Assembly: GCA_016584495.1 (NCBI GenBank)
Contig: WAID01000006.1
Location: forward strand, 1,240,001 to 1,304,000
Length of the DNA: 64,000 nt
Origin: Celoporthe dispersa
Taxonomy: Eukaryota > Ascomycota > Sordariomycetes > Diaporthales > Cryphonectriaceae
Direction of reading: 5' to 3'
Shown here: one piece after another, positions 1 through 9,844 of the stretch
Layout: each line of letters starts with the position of its first letter
Position numbering within the stretch: position 1 is the stretch's first letter
The notes under the pieces: model-generated
The model's database searches: none
Told to the model about the DNA's origin: nothing
What the model saw: the letters and a program-made list of their open reading frames with translations, nothing else
Translations under genes and position numbers: made by a program

Positions 1-746
1 TTCATTATCGATCAATTTCTGGCACAAATTGTTCTCCTTATAGCCTGAGAGCGATCAATTTTTCCCAACCACAAATCTATTACTATCAGTGGTTGATAGA
101 GCGCTTTCCTTAAAGGTCGTCTGACATAAACTTCCGATTTTATTCCTCGAGCATGCAACTAGATCTATTTTTTGATGCCAAGAACATCTCGTTATACATC
201 CTATAGGGGGCTAGGTAGTTAAAATAGTATTAGCAGTGTGGTAAGTCAGCTTTAATTGACACTGCCAAGGCCTAAGGGCTTACCTAAAACTCCGCTGGTG
301 GCTTATAAAAGAAGTCTGAAACGTAGACATTTTGAGGCGTATTCAGTAAATATTAATTAAAGAGCTGTCGCAATTAGCCAATAAAGTCCGCTCCTGAGTA
401 CCTACTTAAGCTATAAATACATAAAGATGAGGTTCTCTTGTAGAGCTTTTTAAATACGGGAGGATTATACTTGTTGTGCTACTTCCATTAGGGTAACCTG
501 TATTCCGGCCCAAATAATGCTCGTTGGACCTTTACATGCAACTGGCAGCTAACTTAAGAAACTTACTGTAACTCTAATAGGAAAATGCTCCTCCTGGCTG
601 TGCTAACAGCTCAGGCCCGTCGCTTTATATAGCCGCTTATCATCCCGCTCATGCGTTGACTTTCTTCTTCTACACCATCCACCTACTATCAACAGATCCC
701 AGCCTCTCATCACTTCAGGTGCCTGCTATTTCGAATTCGGCCAGCC
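1..746. other. AT-rich gene-free left edge
   Basis: No reading frame here looks like a gene. The stretch up to about 650 is visibly richer in A and T and in TA dinucleotides than the rest of the window, with many short words such as ctataaatac and ttaattaaag. This composition resembles DNA mutated by repeat-induced point mutation, or the flank of an old repeat, but no transposon reading frame or terminal repeat can be seen. The last 100 bases probably hold the leader of the gene starting at 747. Confidence 0.5.
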
Positions 747-1349
747 ATGTCTTTTACCCCCCATATACTGGCGGAAACACATATTCCGACTACTCTTTCA
801 TTCACGTCGGGGCCGGAACCGCAACTCAGGCTCACACTCACTTTAGTGGGCGCACAGCAACCGGTCACGATCAGCAGAGACAACTATTCTCTATTCACGC
901 CAGCCAATGCTTTCACGATTCATGAGGTGCCTGGCGGTCGGACAGTTGAGACAATCTTTATTGATATCTGCAGGCGCTCTGCACCACCACTGCGTCTCGA
1001 CGCCGAGCACGCAGATCAGTTCTTGACTTTAGAGCCCGGCATACCTTTCGAGCTCCATAACCTGAACTTCCGGCCCCTCGGATCAGAGGGATACAGACAT
1101 GAAGAGACAAAGACGTCTGCAGACTCGGGCGATGGTGACAAATATCAAAAATACAAATTTTTGCAACTGGGAATGCATCTGTTAGAGCCGGGGAAGCAAT
1201 ATTCCATACGGGTGCGAGAGGAGGTGGAGATTGATACATGGCGCTGGGGAACAAAAGAGGAGCTGATGCCTTGCAACTGGACTATCGCAGATGTGGATGC
1301 GCTTAAGGTCATCTCAGGTGAAGGTGTCAAGGTTCAGGTTCAGGAATAG
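747..1349 (+). CDS. Unrecognised 200-aa protein, likely beta-rich, intronless
   Basis: A single uninterrupted frame of 200 codons from ATG (747) to TAG (1349). I do not recognise a named family. The protein has no signal peptide, membrane helix or Cys cluster. It reads as alternating hydrophobic strands: a start rich in T/S/L, a mid-region ending in LEPGIPFELHNLNF and a later segment LEPGKQYSIRVREEVEIDTWRWG. That pattern (an 'L-E-P-G' turn before a strand, then a Trp-containing 'WRWGT' strand) suggests a small beta-sandwich of the kind seen in many uncharacterised fungal proteins; this is inference. Codon use is less GC-biased than in its neighbours. No intron is needed and no frame error is seen. 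The product is probably cytosolic, with no function assigned. Confidence 0.75.
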   Translation: MSFTPHILAETHIPTTLSFTSGPEPQLRLTLTLVGAQQPVTISRDNYSLFTPANAFTIHEVPGGRTVETIFIDICRRSAPPLRLDAEHADQFLTLEPGIPFELHNLNFRPLGSEGYRHEETKTSADSGDGDKYQKYKFLQLGMHLLEPGKQYSIRVREEVEIDTWRWGTKEELMPCNWTIADVDALKVISGEGVKVQVQE

Positions 1350-2362
1350 GATACTGAGTGTGTATATAAGAGTCTTCTAGACTTTCAGGAGTCTAATATG
1401 CTGCGGTGATTTAGCACTGCTACCTGCTTGTCTTTTTGTCTTGTCTGAGCTTTGAGGTCCAATGGATCGTCCTCGACCAATACCATGCGCCCAAGTCTGC
1501 CCGTGAAGTGCTCCGTCGTAAGCGCCGCCGCCGCCTCGCTCGGGGAGCCCATGGCTTGGCCCCCCCTCCTGCTGCCAGCTGTAACCAGAGACTCAACAAA
1601 GTAGTGATTGTTCCGATGGTTGAGTGGCTCATATGCGCACCATCGGGCCAGAAGCCATCCGTAGCTGCAAAGTCGACTACGGCCTCCTATAGCTCAGCGC
1701 TATCCAGCTCCACGACCAAGTGGTCGACGGTGGCGGCCTCGTGCGTCTTCAACCTGTCGCTTAACACCATTTAAAAACAACAAAAGGGAACACCGCATCG
1801 GGCGATCAGATCATGCCCCTCACGACCCTGACGGCGGCACTCAAAGCTTCCAATGACCCACGCATACAACAAGCAAGCACGTGAAAACAGGATTGAACGT
1901 AGACGGGGACGGGCGAGGGCGGCCTTATTTATGCTGCGGCGCGGGGGGCCAGGGGGAGCCTACTGGGGTTCACGACACAGCGCCATGCCTGATCGGGCAG
2001 GGTGCTCAAACCGAGTGCGGTGATAGCGAGTTCTCGATTACGAAACTGGAAATAGTTTCAGGCGGTAGATGATAATGAAGGCAGCGAATATTCGAGAAAT
2101 AAAACGAAGGCATGAAAGAAGAGGGTTTTGATGCGATGATCTTTCTTATGCGTTTTGGGTGGAGAGTCCGGGAATGTAAAAATACAGTAGGGCTCAACAC
2201 TTGAACGGGACGGGGAGTAGAAACCACCCACAAACTGAGGGTCCGGCGCTCTCAGTGCTGCACATGGCCTGATTCATCCCCCCCTACCTAAAGTCCTCCT
2301 CCTCACTCTCATAATCTCTAACCTCTTGCAACATCAGCCCACCACACCGAGACATCATCACC
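1350..2362. other. Intergenic, with a possible gene remnant on the minus strand
   Basis: This holds the 3' flank of the preceding gene and the leader of the small membrane-protein gene. Between about 1400 and 1775 the minus strand reads like degraded coding sequence: an ATG-led stretch at about 1771 runs into an in-frame TAG near 1690 and then continues with protein-like sequence, while a second frame from about 1550 is also protein-like. I cannot name a family. The remainder shows nothing supportable. Confidence 0.35.
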
Positions 2363-2796
2363 ATGGCTCCTCACAGAGGTAACCTGAACCCAAGGGTGAG
2401 TCATCCATTCCTCATCGTGCAGACACCATTTCCAGTCTGACCTGCCGCCCGCCGCTGACGCCTACTGAACCTTTCTCCCTCGCAGACCATCATGGCTCCT
2501 CTGGCGGCCTTTACGATGGCCACCGTCCTCTTCGTGTAGGCCTTCAAGAGTATGTCATCCTGGTGATCCACCGGTCTAATCATCAAAACTCTTCCACAGG
2601 TGGACCCGCTCCTCTATCCAATCCGCCAAGGTCAACCGGGTGAGTCGTCCAGCTTCAAGCTCACCCTCTTTCTCTCCTACTCCTACCCCCCTTCCACCCA
2701 ACCCACCACGCGTGCTGTAGACCCTGCTAACCGCCCAGGCAGGCAAATAGGACTCAGGAGTACAAGAACGAGAGGACATCCGGTTCTGGCTCTTGA
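2363..2796 (+). CDS. Small single-pass membrane protein, multi-exon
   Basis: Three coding exons are clear. Exon 1 is 2363-2395 (MAPHRGNLNPR), exon 2 is 2486-2535 and exon 3 is 2600-2639. Together they encode a 41-residue reading frame with one hydrophobic helix (TIMAPLAAFTMATVLFV) followed by a basic segment WTRSSIQSAKVNR. Donors are GTGAGT, GTAGGC and GTGAGT, and acceptors are CAG. The N-terminus and the TRSSI-x-x-AK motif match, from memory, a widely conserved family of tiny fungal membrane proteins of unknown function, probably mitochondrial or ER. The last exon is uncertain: an acceptor at 2742 gives a stop at 2794-2796, one at 2738 gives an immediate stop, and one at 2750 gives a longer tail in another frame (DIRFWLLKEERR). 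The C-terminus should therefore be treated as unresolved. Confidence 0.65.
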
Positions 2797-2869
2797 AGGA
2801 GGAGAGGAGGGGGCAGGGAACATCCTGCGCGCGCTGAGCGGGCGTGGGCGGGTCGAGGACGGGTGAGGG

Positions 2870-3399
2870 GGCTGGTGTCGATCTCACGCCTCTGCGCAGA
2901 TGTTCTCTCTCTCCTTTTTTTTCCATTTTGGTTCTCTGGGGAGATCCACTGCCGTCGGCGTACCGGTCGTGCTTGGGAAATGCAGAGAGAGCACGAGGAA
3001 TGTCGTGGGTCTTGAAAATGCTACGAGGAAGCCAAGATTTTTTCTTCTTTTCTTCTTTCCCCTCTTGAGGTGATTTGGCCGGGCTGGTGAGGCAGGAAAA
3101 AAAAAATCTTTGGTTTCCGTGGTGTCTCTCAGTAGAGCCCTGGAGAGCCGCTGCTAAACAAGATGCGAATCACTCCGAGGGCAAAAGTCTCCTAACTGCC
3201 TATACTACACGAGGAGGACCCAAGGCAAAAATGCGGATTGTCACAGAGAGAAGGAAGGGAGAAAGAGAAATGCCTAGAAAGACACCAGTCATCCTATAGG
3301 AGCAGGGGACATCACGAAGAGAAACAGGGGCTTGTCATTCTCGGTTTCCTGCCTGCTTGATCAACACCACTGCTACACCCGACCCCCCCCCCCACCCCA
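2870..3399. other. Convergent intergenic spacer
   Basis: Spacer between the small membrane-protein gene and the convergent helicase gene. It contains purine-rich and pyrimidine-rich tracts and a C run at about 3382-3391. No gene is supported. Confidence 0.6.
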
Positions 3400-6278
3400 T
3401 CACTTCCTCTGCTTGGGCATCTTCTTCTCCTCCATGGCGTCCAGCTCATGCTTCTTGTAAAAGTGCGGGGCCAGCTCCCGCAGCCAGGCGACCTCGATGG
3501 GCAGGCAGCTCCTCATGTACTCCTTGCTGGTCTGCACCAGCTCGTGGTAGATGACCGTCTTGGGCGGCGGGTCGATCTCCTTGAGGACGCTGCTCGGGTG
3601 GATCCAGACGCTCGAGTTGTTCTTGAGCGTCCTGTACCCGTCGCCCCGCCTGTCCATCCGCGTCGCGTTGCTGAAGAACCCCGCCGTGAGGGCGCGCTGG
3701 ATCGGGCGGAAGTTGTTGGCGCCGCAGGACGACAGCTGCACCTCCACGCGGTCGCACAGCTTGGCGAGCTGCTCGCGGACGTCGCGCGCCCTGGTGAGCG
3801 ACCGCTGCTGCAGGAAGTTCTCGCGTGACCATATGGGCGAGAAGTCGCTCTCGACCCACTGGTTCCAGATGTTGAGCAGCGTGAGGTGGTCGCCGCCCTC
3901 CTTGACCGTGAAGCGGCGGCGGGCAGAGTCTGCGTGGATCTTCTTGTCCTTGGGCCGGAAGAACAGCGCCGCCGCCTCGTCCAGCATGGCCACGATGCTG
4001 AGCACCTCTTCCACGGCACCTTCCTTGCCGGATGCGATGACTGCCTTGGCGATCTCAGGCGCCGTGGGGAACTCGGCCATCTGCCGGCCGAGGCGCGTCA
4101 GCTCGCCCTTGTGGTTGAGGGCCTGCAGGGCGTAGAGGTTGTCGAGGGCGGAGATGAGGGCCTCCGTCGGCGGCGGGTCGATGAAGTCGAAGTCGAGCAG
4201 CTTCTCGATGCCGAGAGACTTGAGCTGCAGGACAACGCTGTTCAGGTTCGTGCGCTGGATCTCCGGCGTCGGCGACTCGTCCATCTCGTTCATGTAGGAG
4301 AACTTGGTGTACAGCCGGAAACACTTGCCGGGCCCGACACGCCCAGCACGACCGCTCCTCTGGTTGGCAGCAGCCCTGGAGCACGGCACCACGTTGAGGG
4401 AGGACATGCGGGTTGCCGGGTTGTAGTAGTTCTGTTTCTCATATCCCGTGTCGATCACATATACGATATTGTCAATGGTCAGGGATGTCTCTGCGATGTT
4501 CGTGGCCAGGACCAGCTTGCGCGCGTTCTCGGGCGTCGGCTCGAAGATCTTGGTCTGGAGCTCGCTCGGCAGGTTGGCGTAGATCGGACAGATGATCAGC
4601 TCCTTGACGCGGCTGCCCAGCTTCCTCGCGATGTCGCCGATCTGCTGCTCGGCCGAGTCGATCTCGTCCTGACCAGTGAGGAAGACCAGGATATCGCCTC
4701 GGCCCTGTGTGCTGTGGATCTGAAAGACGGTCGAGATCATGGCCGCGACGTAGTTGCTCTCCGGCTGGGGCGTGTAGTAGATGTCGACGGGATACCTGCG
4801 CCCGGGGATGTTGAAGATGGGCGCGTCGTCAAAGTACGTGGCGAACTTGGCCGCGTTCATCGTGGCGGAGGAGATGAGCAGCTTCAGGCCGGGCCGTTCT
4901 CTCGCCAGGTCCTTCAGCAGGGCCAGCAGGATGTCCGTGTTCACGCTCCGCTCGTGAGCCTCGTCGATCATGATGGCAGAGAAGTCGTTGAGCAGCGGGT
5001 CCGTCATGAAATGCCGCAGCAGCATACCGTCTGTCATGTACTCGAGGACCGTCTTGTCCGAGACGTTGTTTTCGAACCGGATGGAATATCCCACCTCACC
5101 GCCCAGCTTGACCCCCATCTCCTCGGCGACACGGGCAGCCACACTCATCGCGGCGACCCTTCGGGGCTGTGTACACCCGACCTTTGTCTCGTCCTTGACA
5201 AACCCACCCTCGAGGAGGTACTGGGGCAGCTGGGTAGTCTTGCCGCTGCCTGTCTCTCCAACCACGACAAGGATCTGGTACTCCTTGAGCGCAGCCAGGA
5301 ACTCGTCCCGGTAGGCGTAGATGGGCAGGCTCTTCCGTGTCTCCTGGATCGACAGCTGCTTCTTCTCGGCAGCATCTATCTGCGCGGCGAGGTATGCTTG
5401 CTCCTGGGTCAATTTCGGGTCCGTGCCGGCCAGCCTGGCGTCCTGTATCCATTTGACGTACTGCTCCTCGTCAAAGAGGTGCTCGTACCTGCCGTCGTCT
5501 TCCAGCTCGGGCTTGAGGATCTGGGTCTTGGCCTTTTGTGCCTGTTCCCTCTCCCATTCCTCGTGCTCCGTGACAAACTTCTCCTGGCCGTATTCGTCCC
5601 GCTCGACGTATCTCTTGTACAGGGCCTCCTCCTTCTTCCTCCTGTCTATCTTGCCTTTCTGCGTGATGTAGTCCTCGGGCATGTAGTAGCCCTCCCTGTG
5701 GTCATCGATCCGCAGCCTCTCCTCGGCCAGCCGCAGGAGCTCCCTGTTCTTGTGGAACTCACGGCGCTCCCTCTCGGAGAGGCGCGGGTTGGAGCGCTCC
5801 TCTTCGAGCTCGTCGGCGACCTGCTTCCTCAGCAGGGCGATCTTCTCCGTCTCCCGCTTCTGCATGTAGGTCTGTCGAGAGCGTATGCGCAGGTCGTCGA
5901 CATCGCGCTTCTCGTCGAGCCGAGACCTCGCGAGGTCGTCGCGCTTGCTTCTCGAGTCGCCCTTCTCTTTCTCCCGGAGCCGCCTGTCGAGGGCGTCGCG
6001 CTCCTCCCTGTCGCGCGCGTCGTCCGAGATGTCCTCGACGGGATCCTCATCGTGGTGGCTGACCTTTACGCGCTTGGAAGCCGACTCTTGGAACTCCGGC
6101 TCCTCATCTTCCTCTTCCACTGGCGACTCGTCAGCCCATCTATCGTCGTCGCGGTGCCTTCGGTGGTGCTTTGACCTCTTGTGTCGATCCTTGTCCTTCT
6201 TCTCCTTCTTCTCTTTTCCCTTGGTGCCTCGGCAGGCTCATCATCCATGGGGATGAAGGCATATCTCTTGGAAGCCAT
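3400..6278 (-). CDS. PRP2: DEAH-box pre-mRNA splicing helicase, Prp2/DHX16 type
   Basis: An ATP-dependent RNA helicase of the spliceosome; in this family Prp2 (human DHX16) remodels the complex before the first transesterification. About 959 residues. Visible helicase motifs: motif I GETGSGKTTQ near residue 340, TQPRRVAAMSVA just after, DEAH near 437, SAT, then QRSGRAGR near 640, followed by the winged-helix, ratchet and OB region to the end. The charged N-terminus (RD/ER/SR-rich, then RKQVADELEEERSNPRLSE and YEHLFDEEQYVKWI) is that of Prp2 rather than Prp22 (no S1 domain) or Prp43 (short N-terminus). The natural start MASKRYAFIPMDDEPAEAP (ATG at 6278-6276) lies in a different frame from the rest; one base appears to be missing near 6223-6228. 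No usable ATG exists in the main frame between the upstream stop and the conserved N-terminus, so the break is unlikely to be a start-choice problem. Divergent from SCJ1. Confidence 0.9.
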
Positions 6279-7041
6279 GGTGGTGGTGGTGGTGGCGGCG
6301 GCGGCTTGTTGACGAGGTGAGTAAAACTGACGGCTGCCAGCCAGGAATTTGACCGTACTACAGTAGCACCTGGTTCCTAGGCAGTCTGGGGGAGGGGGGG
6401 TGACATGGGCGGTGACTAAGCTCATTAACTAGCCAGGTTTGGTGCAGCACCACCCTGCCAGGCCCCTTCTGAATTCTGCATTTACAGGACATATTCGCCT
6501 CTCTTCTTCTTCTTTTTCTCTCACTCTTTTCGATCATGATTTTTCTATACAGCAGGACTGTCCCGAGCCATAAGGTTAGGACGGAACCAAGATCTCCCTT
6601 CCTGCATACTTTGCACGTGTGAGGGAGGCATCAAATGTCACGAGTATTTCCTCAATGAATTGCAAGGCCTGGGATTTAGAGGGGTACAGTACATAGGTAC
6701 GTACCCAGGCACTGCTATGGTAACAGAGCTAAGGTTTGTCAAGGTGTGTGTTCCTTGTCCCCTGTGATGCAGCTAAGAGCTATCTTATCAGGACCCTTGC
6801 CAGTGACCCGACTTACACGCGGGCATGTTAACACGCTGGTGTTTTCTAGCAACGAACAAAGCTCAAACTCCTCCAAGCACACCTCTTCTTCCCTTACAAC
6901 CCACCCTCACCTCTTGTCGCTCCTTCAGAAGACCTGTCCTCCAATGTCCCTTCTACACTCATCCTAGCCTAGAAAGGTTTTTTCTTTCCTTTTCTTTCTT
7001 TATCAAAAGGGCATCGGCATCTGAAGGGGACCACGGGCAAA
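6279..7041. promoter_or_regulatory. Divergent promoter region, PRP2 / SCJ1
   Basis: About 760 bp between the start codons of two divergently transcribed genes, so it should hold both promoters and both 5' leaders. It has a trinucleotide-like CAC/GGC tract beside the PRP2 start, pyrimidine-rich stretches (6497-6540, 6978-7005) and a cluster of TAC/GTA words around 6685-6725. No TATA box or known operator can be named with confidence. Confidence 0.5.
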
Positions 7042-8457
7042 ATGTTTTTTCTGAGAGGAGCAGCCCTGCTGCTCCTGCTTGTCCTCGTCCAAGTCGCCCT
7101 TTGTGCCGAGGACTATTACAAGGTGGGACCACTTGTTCCTGTGGCCAGATATCACACATATTCTCTGACATCCTGATAGGTCCTGGGAATAGACAGACAA
7201 GCCTCAGACAAGCAAATCAAATCTGCATACCGACAGCTCTCCAAGAAATTTCATCCGGACAAGAATCCGTACGTTTGCCGGCGCCCTCCTCTCTCTCTCT
7301 CTCTCCCACTATGTGTTTGCAGAACTTGAGCCAGCTGACCACCACACACACACATACACAGAGGCGATGATACCGCCAAGGAGAAATTCGTCGAGGTCTC
7401 CGAGGCGTACGAGGCGCTCTCCGACCCAGAAACCCGCAAGATCTATGACCAGTACGGCCATGAGGGCCTGAAACAGCGGCAACAGGGCGGCGGCGGCGGA
7501 CACCACGATCCGTTCGACCTATTCAGCCGGTTCTTTGGCGGAGGCGGCCATTTCGGCGGGCATGGGGTGCGCAGGGGTCCCAACGTGGAGGTCAAGATCG
7601 GCGTGTCGCTACGGGACTTCTACAACGGGCGGACGACGGAGTTCCAGTGGGAGAAGCAGCAGATCTGCGAGGAGTGCGAAGGCACAGGGTCGGCGGACGG
7701 CGTGGTCGAGACGTGCGGGCACTGCGGGGGCCACGGGGTGCGCATCACCAAGCACCAGCTGGCGCCGGGCATGTTCCAGCAGATCCAGACGCAGTGCGAC
7801 CAGTGCGGCGGGCGCGGCAAGGTGATCAAGCACAAGTGTCCCGTATGCGGCGGGCAGCGGGTGGTGCGGCGGGCGACGACGGTACCGCTCAACATCGAGA
7901 GGGGCGCGGCGAGGGACGCCAAGCTGGTGTACGAGAACGAGGCGGACGCCAGCCCGGACTACGAGGCGGGGGACCTGATCGTCATGCTGACGGAGAAGGA
8001 GCCGGACCTGGAGCAGGACAACCCGGACCGGGTGGACGGGGTGTTCTTCCGGCGCAAGGGGGACGACCTGTTCTGGAAGGAGCTGGTCAGCCTGCGGGAG
8101 GCGTGGATGGGCGACTGGGAGCGCAACATCACGCACCTGGACGGGCACGTGGTGAAGCTCGGCCGGAAGCGGGGGGAGATCGTCCAGCCGGGCCACGTCG
8201 AGCGGGTGCAAGGGGAGGGCATGCCCAAGTGGCACGAGGACGGCGACAGCGTGTATCACAAGACGGAGTTTGGCAACCTGTACGTCGAGTACGTGGTCGT
8301 GCTGCCGGACCAGATGGACAGCGGCATGGAGGAGGAGTTCTGGTCCCTCTGGGAGAAGTGGAGGAAGAAGGCCGGCGTGGACCTGCATGCCGACAGCGGG
8401 CGGCCGGACAGGGTGGAGGTGCAGGAAGGGAGCGAGCACTCTCACGAGGAGTTATAG
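7042..8457 (+). CDS. SCJ1: ER-lumenal DnaJ co-chaperone, Scj1-like
   Basis: Hsp40 that recruits and stimulates the ER Hsp70 (Kar2/BiP) during folding and degradation of secretory proteins. Three exons: 7042-7122, 7180-7268 and 7362-8457; introns are 57 and 93 nt. The 421-residue product shows, in order, a hydrophobic signal peptide (MFFLRGAALLLLLVLVQVALC), a J domain with the catalytic HPD in KKFHPDKNP, and a G/F linker (QQGGGGGHHDPFDLFSRFFGGGG). Four zinc-binding Cys repeats follow (CEECEGTG, CGHCGGHG, CDQCGGRG, CPVCGGQR), then the two substrate-binding beta domains. The C-terminus is HEEL, a plausible variant of the HDEL/KDEL retrieval signal. Signal peptide, type I DnaJ layout and HEEL together indicate Scj1 rather than the cytosolic or mitochondrial paralogues Ydj1 and Mdj1. 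Exon phases join cleanly and no frame error is seen. Confidence 0.93.
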
Positions 8458-8832
8458 AGCATAGACGGGGATATTCTTTGAGCCTAGAGGATCTTTTATA
8501 ACAGAATCAAAAAGAAGAAAGTAATAGATTATGATCACACAACAGTCTCCAGGGTAGTTTAAGTCTACTGCTGTCTCGAAAAGAAAAGGAAGCAGAAGGA
8601 GACAAAAAAAAAAAAAAAAAACGGCGTCAGGTGAAGCTCAAGCACAACATCAGGAGGACAGGCGTGGTGGAAATAATTCATAGCTCGAGTGAAAGCAGCC
8701 AATAATAATTTTGTTTTTTTCTTTACATGTTGAAGAAGAGAAAGTACCCGAACGTTTCCAATATCTCGAGCAGGCCATAACAAGTCGCAACCTTCTTCCA
8801 ATCATCCCTGTTCCGAGCCACTCATATCCACT
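8458..8832. other. Convergent spacer with A run
   Basis: 3' flanks of SCJ1 and the convergent repeat-protein gene. An 18-base A run (about 8605-8622) and other A-rich segments suit termination and polyadenylation on either strand. No gene. Confidence 0.6.
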
Positions 8833-9278
8833 CTACTGGATGCCAGCGGCAGCAGCAGCAGGAGCACCAGTGGGCTTCGGGGCCCAAGACGAATGATGAT
8901 GGTGAGGACCGCCAGAGGGCTTGCCGCTGGGACGAGGCGGAGGACCCGTGGGCTTGGCGGCACCGCGGGGCTCCATGTCGTCCCCGCGCGGGAGCTGGCC
9001 CAGGCCGCCGGGGTATGGGCCGGTAGGGAAAGGCCCGGTAGGGAACGGTCCGGTAGGGAAAGGGCCGGTAGGGAAAGGGCCGGAAGGGAAAGGGCCGGTG
9101 GGAAAAGGTCCGCTTGGGAAAGGCCCGGTGGGGAACGGGCCGCTAGGAAAGGACCCGTGGGGAAGGGCAGGCCGGAGGGGAACGGGACCCCCGAGGTTGG
9201 GAACTGGCGGTTGGCGAGATGAGGGGCCGCGAGGGCGGTGCTGGCGGTGAGGAGCAGGGCGAAGAGGTTGAACTGCAT
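8833..9278 (-). CDS. Secreted GPFP(S/T)-repeat protein, frame broken once
   Basis: Starts at ATG 9278 with a clear signal peptide (MQFNLFALLLTASTALA, cleavage expected near A-AP). A proline/glycine-rich mature part follows, built of a five-residue unit TGPFP/SGPFP repeated about ten times in near-strict alternation, then a tail rich in P, G, H and K (GPHHHH, PKPTGAP) ending AAAAAGIQ. There are no cysteines. The signal peptide and the repeats lie in different frames; one base appears to be missing at about 9146 (tagg where the other repeat copies have taggg), after which the frame is open to the TAG at 8833 (about 148 residues). Function is unknown. A cell-wall or extracellular structural role is inferred from repeat type and secretion only. 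It could alternatively be a real frameshifted allele encoding a different Leu/Ser/Pro-rich tail. Confidence 0.7.
9016..9175. repeat. 15-bp tandem repeat encoding GPFP(S/T)
   Basis: About ten imperfect copies of a 15-bp unit (plus-strand form close to gggccggtagggaaa). The units lie inside the secreted-protein gene and encode one pentapeptide each. Copies differ mainly at third positions and at the Ser/Thr codon, as expected for a coding minisatellite that expands by unequal exchange or slippage. Confidence 0.85.
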
Positions 9279-9618
9279 CTTGAAAATGTGGTAGTGGTGG
9301 TGACCGCGGTGAACTAGTCTCTTGTTGTTGTGAAAATGATTGTTTCGAGAAGGGGTGTGCCGTAGGTTCTTTTTTGGGCACACAAAGGGGGGCAGGTGTT
9401 GTTGCTTTTAGAAATGAATGATGATACCAGCGGTTGTCGAGCACCCGAGAGAGACGAGAAAGAGGTAGAAAGGCCTGAGGAGGATAAATCTTTTGGGACC
9501 ATATACCAGCATGATTTTTGTGTCAGAGAGGAGGAAGTGGGACAGCGAGAACTATTTATACATAATCAAGCCCGGAGAGAGGGAGGGAGGGAGGGCGCGA
9601 GTGGGTGAGGGAGAAAGA

Positions 9619-9642
9619 AAGAGAGAGAGAGAGAGAGAGAGA
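9619..9642. repeat. (GA)n microsatellite
   Basis: About twelve GA units in the upstream region of the secreted repeat-protein gene. Confidence 0.9.
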
Positions 9643-9805
9643 ACCTCCAGACCGGCAACCTCCATCCGTGTGAAGAGGTGAGGTGGCCAATTCATCTATT
9701 TTGCCTTACCTTGCAAGGTCGTAATAACCAGACAAGGCCTGGCCAGCCTTTCTCTACACACCACCACGTCGTGACTCTTGTTCGTCCATGTTCGCTCTCT
9801 CAGGG

Positions 9806-9806
<1 letters not shown>

Positions 9807-9840
<34 letters not shown>
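9807..9840. repeat. (CT)n microsatellite
   Basis: About seventeen CT units in the spacer upstream of the secreted repeat-protein gene. Confidence 0.9.

Positions 9841-9844
<4 letters not shown>

Noticed and set aside
3886..6174. A 762-codon open frame on the plus strand opposite the helicase
   Set aside because: It is the antisense shadow of a GC-rich gene with strong codon bias. Its translation is Leu/Val/Gly/Arg/Asp-rich without domains, while the minus strand carries all DEAH helicase motifs.
9016..9175. Regularly spaced 15-bp repeats that superficially resemble a CRISPR-like array
   Set aside because: The units are contiguous with no spacers, encode a pentapeptide repeat in frame, and the organism is a eukaryote.
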